Shown here one piece after another: positions 63,594 through 64,000 of a stretch of 64,000 bases of DNA (its first letter is position 1; each line of letters begins with the position of its first letter). The notes under the pieces are model-generated. The model was not told where the DNA came from. It worked only from the letters and a program-made list of their open reading frames with translations, and made no database searches. Source of the stretch: LMUY01 sp965199555 (GTDB lineage: Bacteria; Pseudomonadota; Alphaproteobacteria; Acetobacterales; Acetobacteraceae); assembly GCA_965199555.1 (NCBI GenBank), contig CBDASJ010000006.1:248001-312000 (forward strand), in the 5' to 3' direction. The position numbers were made by a program, and so were the translations under genes.

Positions 63594-63642
63594 CACGTTA
63601 TACTCCTGCCAAAGGCTTTCTGTTTGGCAGGAGTATAACGTG
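63594..63642 (+). promoter_or_regulatory. Perfect 20-bp inverted repeat overlapping the AbrB antitoxin translation start
   Basis: Left arm 63594-63613 (CACGTTATACTCCTGCCAAA) and right arm 63623-63642 are exact reverse complements with a 9-base loop. The right arm contains the AGGAG ribosome-binding site, a TATAAC sequence and, as its last three bases, the GTG start codon. It can act as a DNA operator for the antitoxin or as an RNA hairpin masking the start; which of the two is not known. Confidence 0.75.
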
Positions 63643-63864
63643 GCGGAAATGAAGCTGATTGCGGTAGGCAACTCCGTAGGGGTGATCCTACCGCGCGAAT
63701 TGCTTGTGAAGCTCGGCGTGCAGAAGGGTGACTCCCTGTTCGCGAGTGACACGCCCGGCGGCATCAACCTGTCGGTCCACGACACCGTTCTGGATGAACA
63801 GATGGCCGTCGCGCGACAGATCATGAAGAAGCGCTGGGCGGTTCTGCACGAACTCGCAAAATGA
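63640..63864 (+). CDS. AbrB/MazE/SpoVT-family antitoxin
   Basis: 74-residue swapped-hairpin DNA-binding protein. The AbrB fold is clear in MKLIAVGNSVGVILPRELLV followed by KLGVQKGDSLF, and the C-terminal helix QIMKKRWAVLHELAK is typical of antitoxins paired with Doc. The GTG at 63640 has AGGAG six bases upstream; the ATG at 63649 is a second option. Its stop overlaps the ATG of doc (ATGA). The base composition is less G+C-rich than hslU. It probably represses its own promoter through the inverted repeat. Confidence 0.88.
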   Translation: MAEMKLIAVGNSVGVILPRELLVKLGVQKGDSLFASDTPGGINLSVHDTVLDEQMAVARQIMKKRWAVLHELAK

Positions 63865-64000
63865 CGGTCTGGCTGGGGCGTGCCCTGGTTGAAGCGATCC
63901 ATGGCGAACAACTGGCGCAGCATGGCGGTGGGCTGGGCCTCCGAGATGCCGGGCTGCTGGAAAGCGCGCTCGCCCGCCCGCTCAACCGCGTCGGGTATGG
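63861..64000 (+). CDS. doc: Doc (death-on-curing)/Fic family toxin, 5' part
   Basis: The first ~46 residues are present before the window ends. ALVEAIHGEQLAQHGGGLGL followed by RDAGLLESALARP is the characteristic N-terminal helix pair of Doc, a Fic-fold kinase that phosphorylates EF-Tu. The catalytic HxFx(D/N) motif would lie beyond the edge and cannot be checked. It overlaps the AbrB antitoxin gene by four bases. Confidence 0.88.
   Translation, partial: MTVWLGRALVEAIHGEQLAQHGGGLGLRDAGLLESALARPLNRVGY

Overview
The window looks like a stretch of chromosome from a G+C-rich alphaproteobacterium, most likely of the Rhodospirillales/Acetobacteraceae. The reasons are third codon positions dominated by G or C, a GlyQ/GlyS split glycyl-tRNA synthetase, HslVU with an N-terminally extended HslV, a Coq7 ubiquinone enzyme, a phasin, a nagZ-scpA-scpB-tatB-tatC run and frequent TTG/GTG starts. 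No rRNA, tRNA, CRISPR array, insertion sequence or prophage was found. Most of the window is housekeeping and metabolic DNA, with small A+T-richer islets that carry regulators and toxin-antitoxin pairs.

Layout. 0-12 kb: a frameshifted bifunctional beta-oxidation gene, a nitronate monooxygenase coupled to a ChaC-type glutathione cyclotransferase, an XRE regulator with a small partner protein, a DUF3750 gene, a second small protein of the same kind, OsmC, a threonine-dehydratase-like enzyme, guaA, map, a DD-carboxypeptidase and a phasin. 12-19 kb: clpS-clpA-DUF427, a second XRE regulator/small-protein locus, a lipase-type hydrolase, an M20 amidohydrolase and a nitroreductase. 19-26 kb: smpB and dapA, a lytic transglycosylase, pgpA (frameshifted), cinA/pncC, a chemoreceptor, DUF2076 and a CoA-binding protein. 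26-34 kb: glyQ-vapB-vapC-glyS-ppdK and a thiolase. 34-41 kb: a complete peptide-type ABC transporter operon that ends in a flavin monooxygenase, preceded by gluQ.

41-50 kb: a carboxylesterase, an HNH nuclease, dsbB-coq7, a GST, an MFS exporter and a short surface-polysaccharide cluster (oxidoreductase, epimerase, GT2, WecG-type transferase). 50-57.6 kb: a long leftward run of a GGT-like lipoprotein, a Cys-containing secreted protein, an aminotransferase, nagZ, an M50 protease, scpA, scpB, tatB and tatC. 57.7-64 kb: a DsbA-like protein, an incomplete ABC transporter (binding protein and one permease only), a 550-bp stretch without a convincing gene, hslVU, and an AbrB-Doc toxin-antitoxin pair cut by the right edge.

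The points most worth a second look are: two loci pairing an XRE regulator with a very small single-hairpin (TPR-like) protein, plus a third stand-alone copy; a VapBC module placed inside the glyQ-glyS operon with translational coupling; a perfect 20-bp inverted repeat ending in the start codon of the AbrB antitoxin; and single-base frameshifts in the fadJ-like gene and pgpA. Thiol and glutathione functions (ChaC, OsmC, GST, DsbA, DsbB, GGT-like) recur in the window, but no shared regulation is visible.
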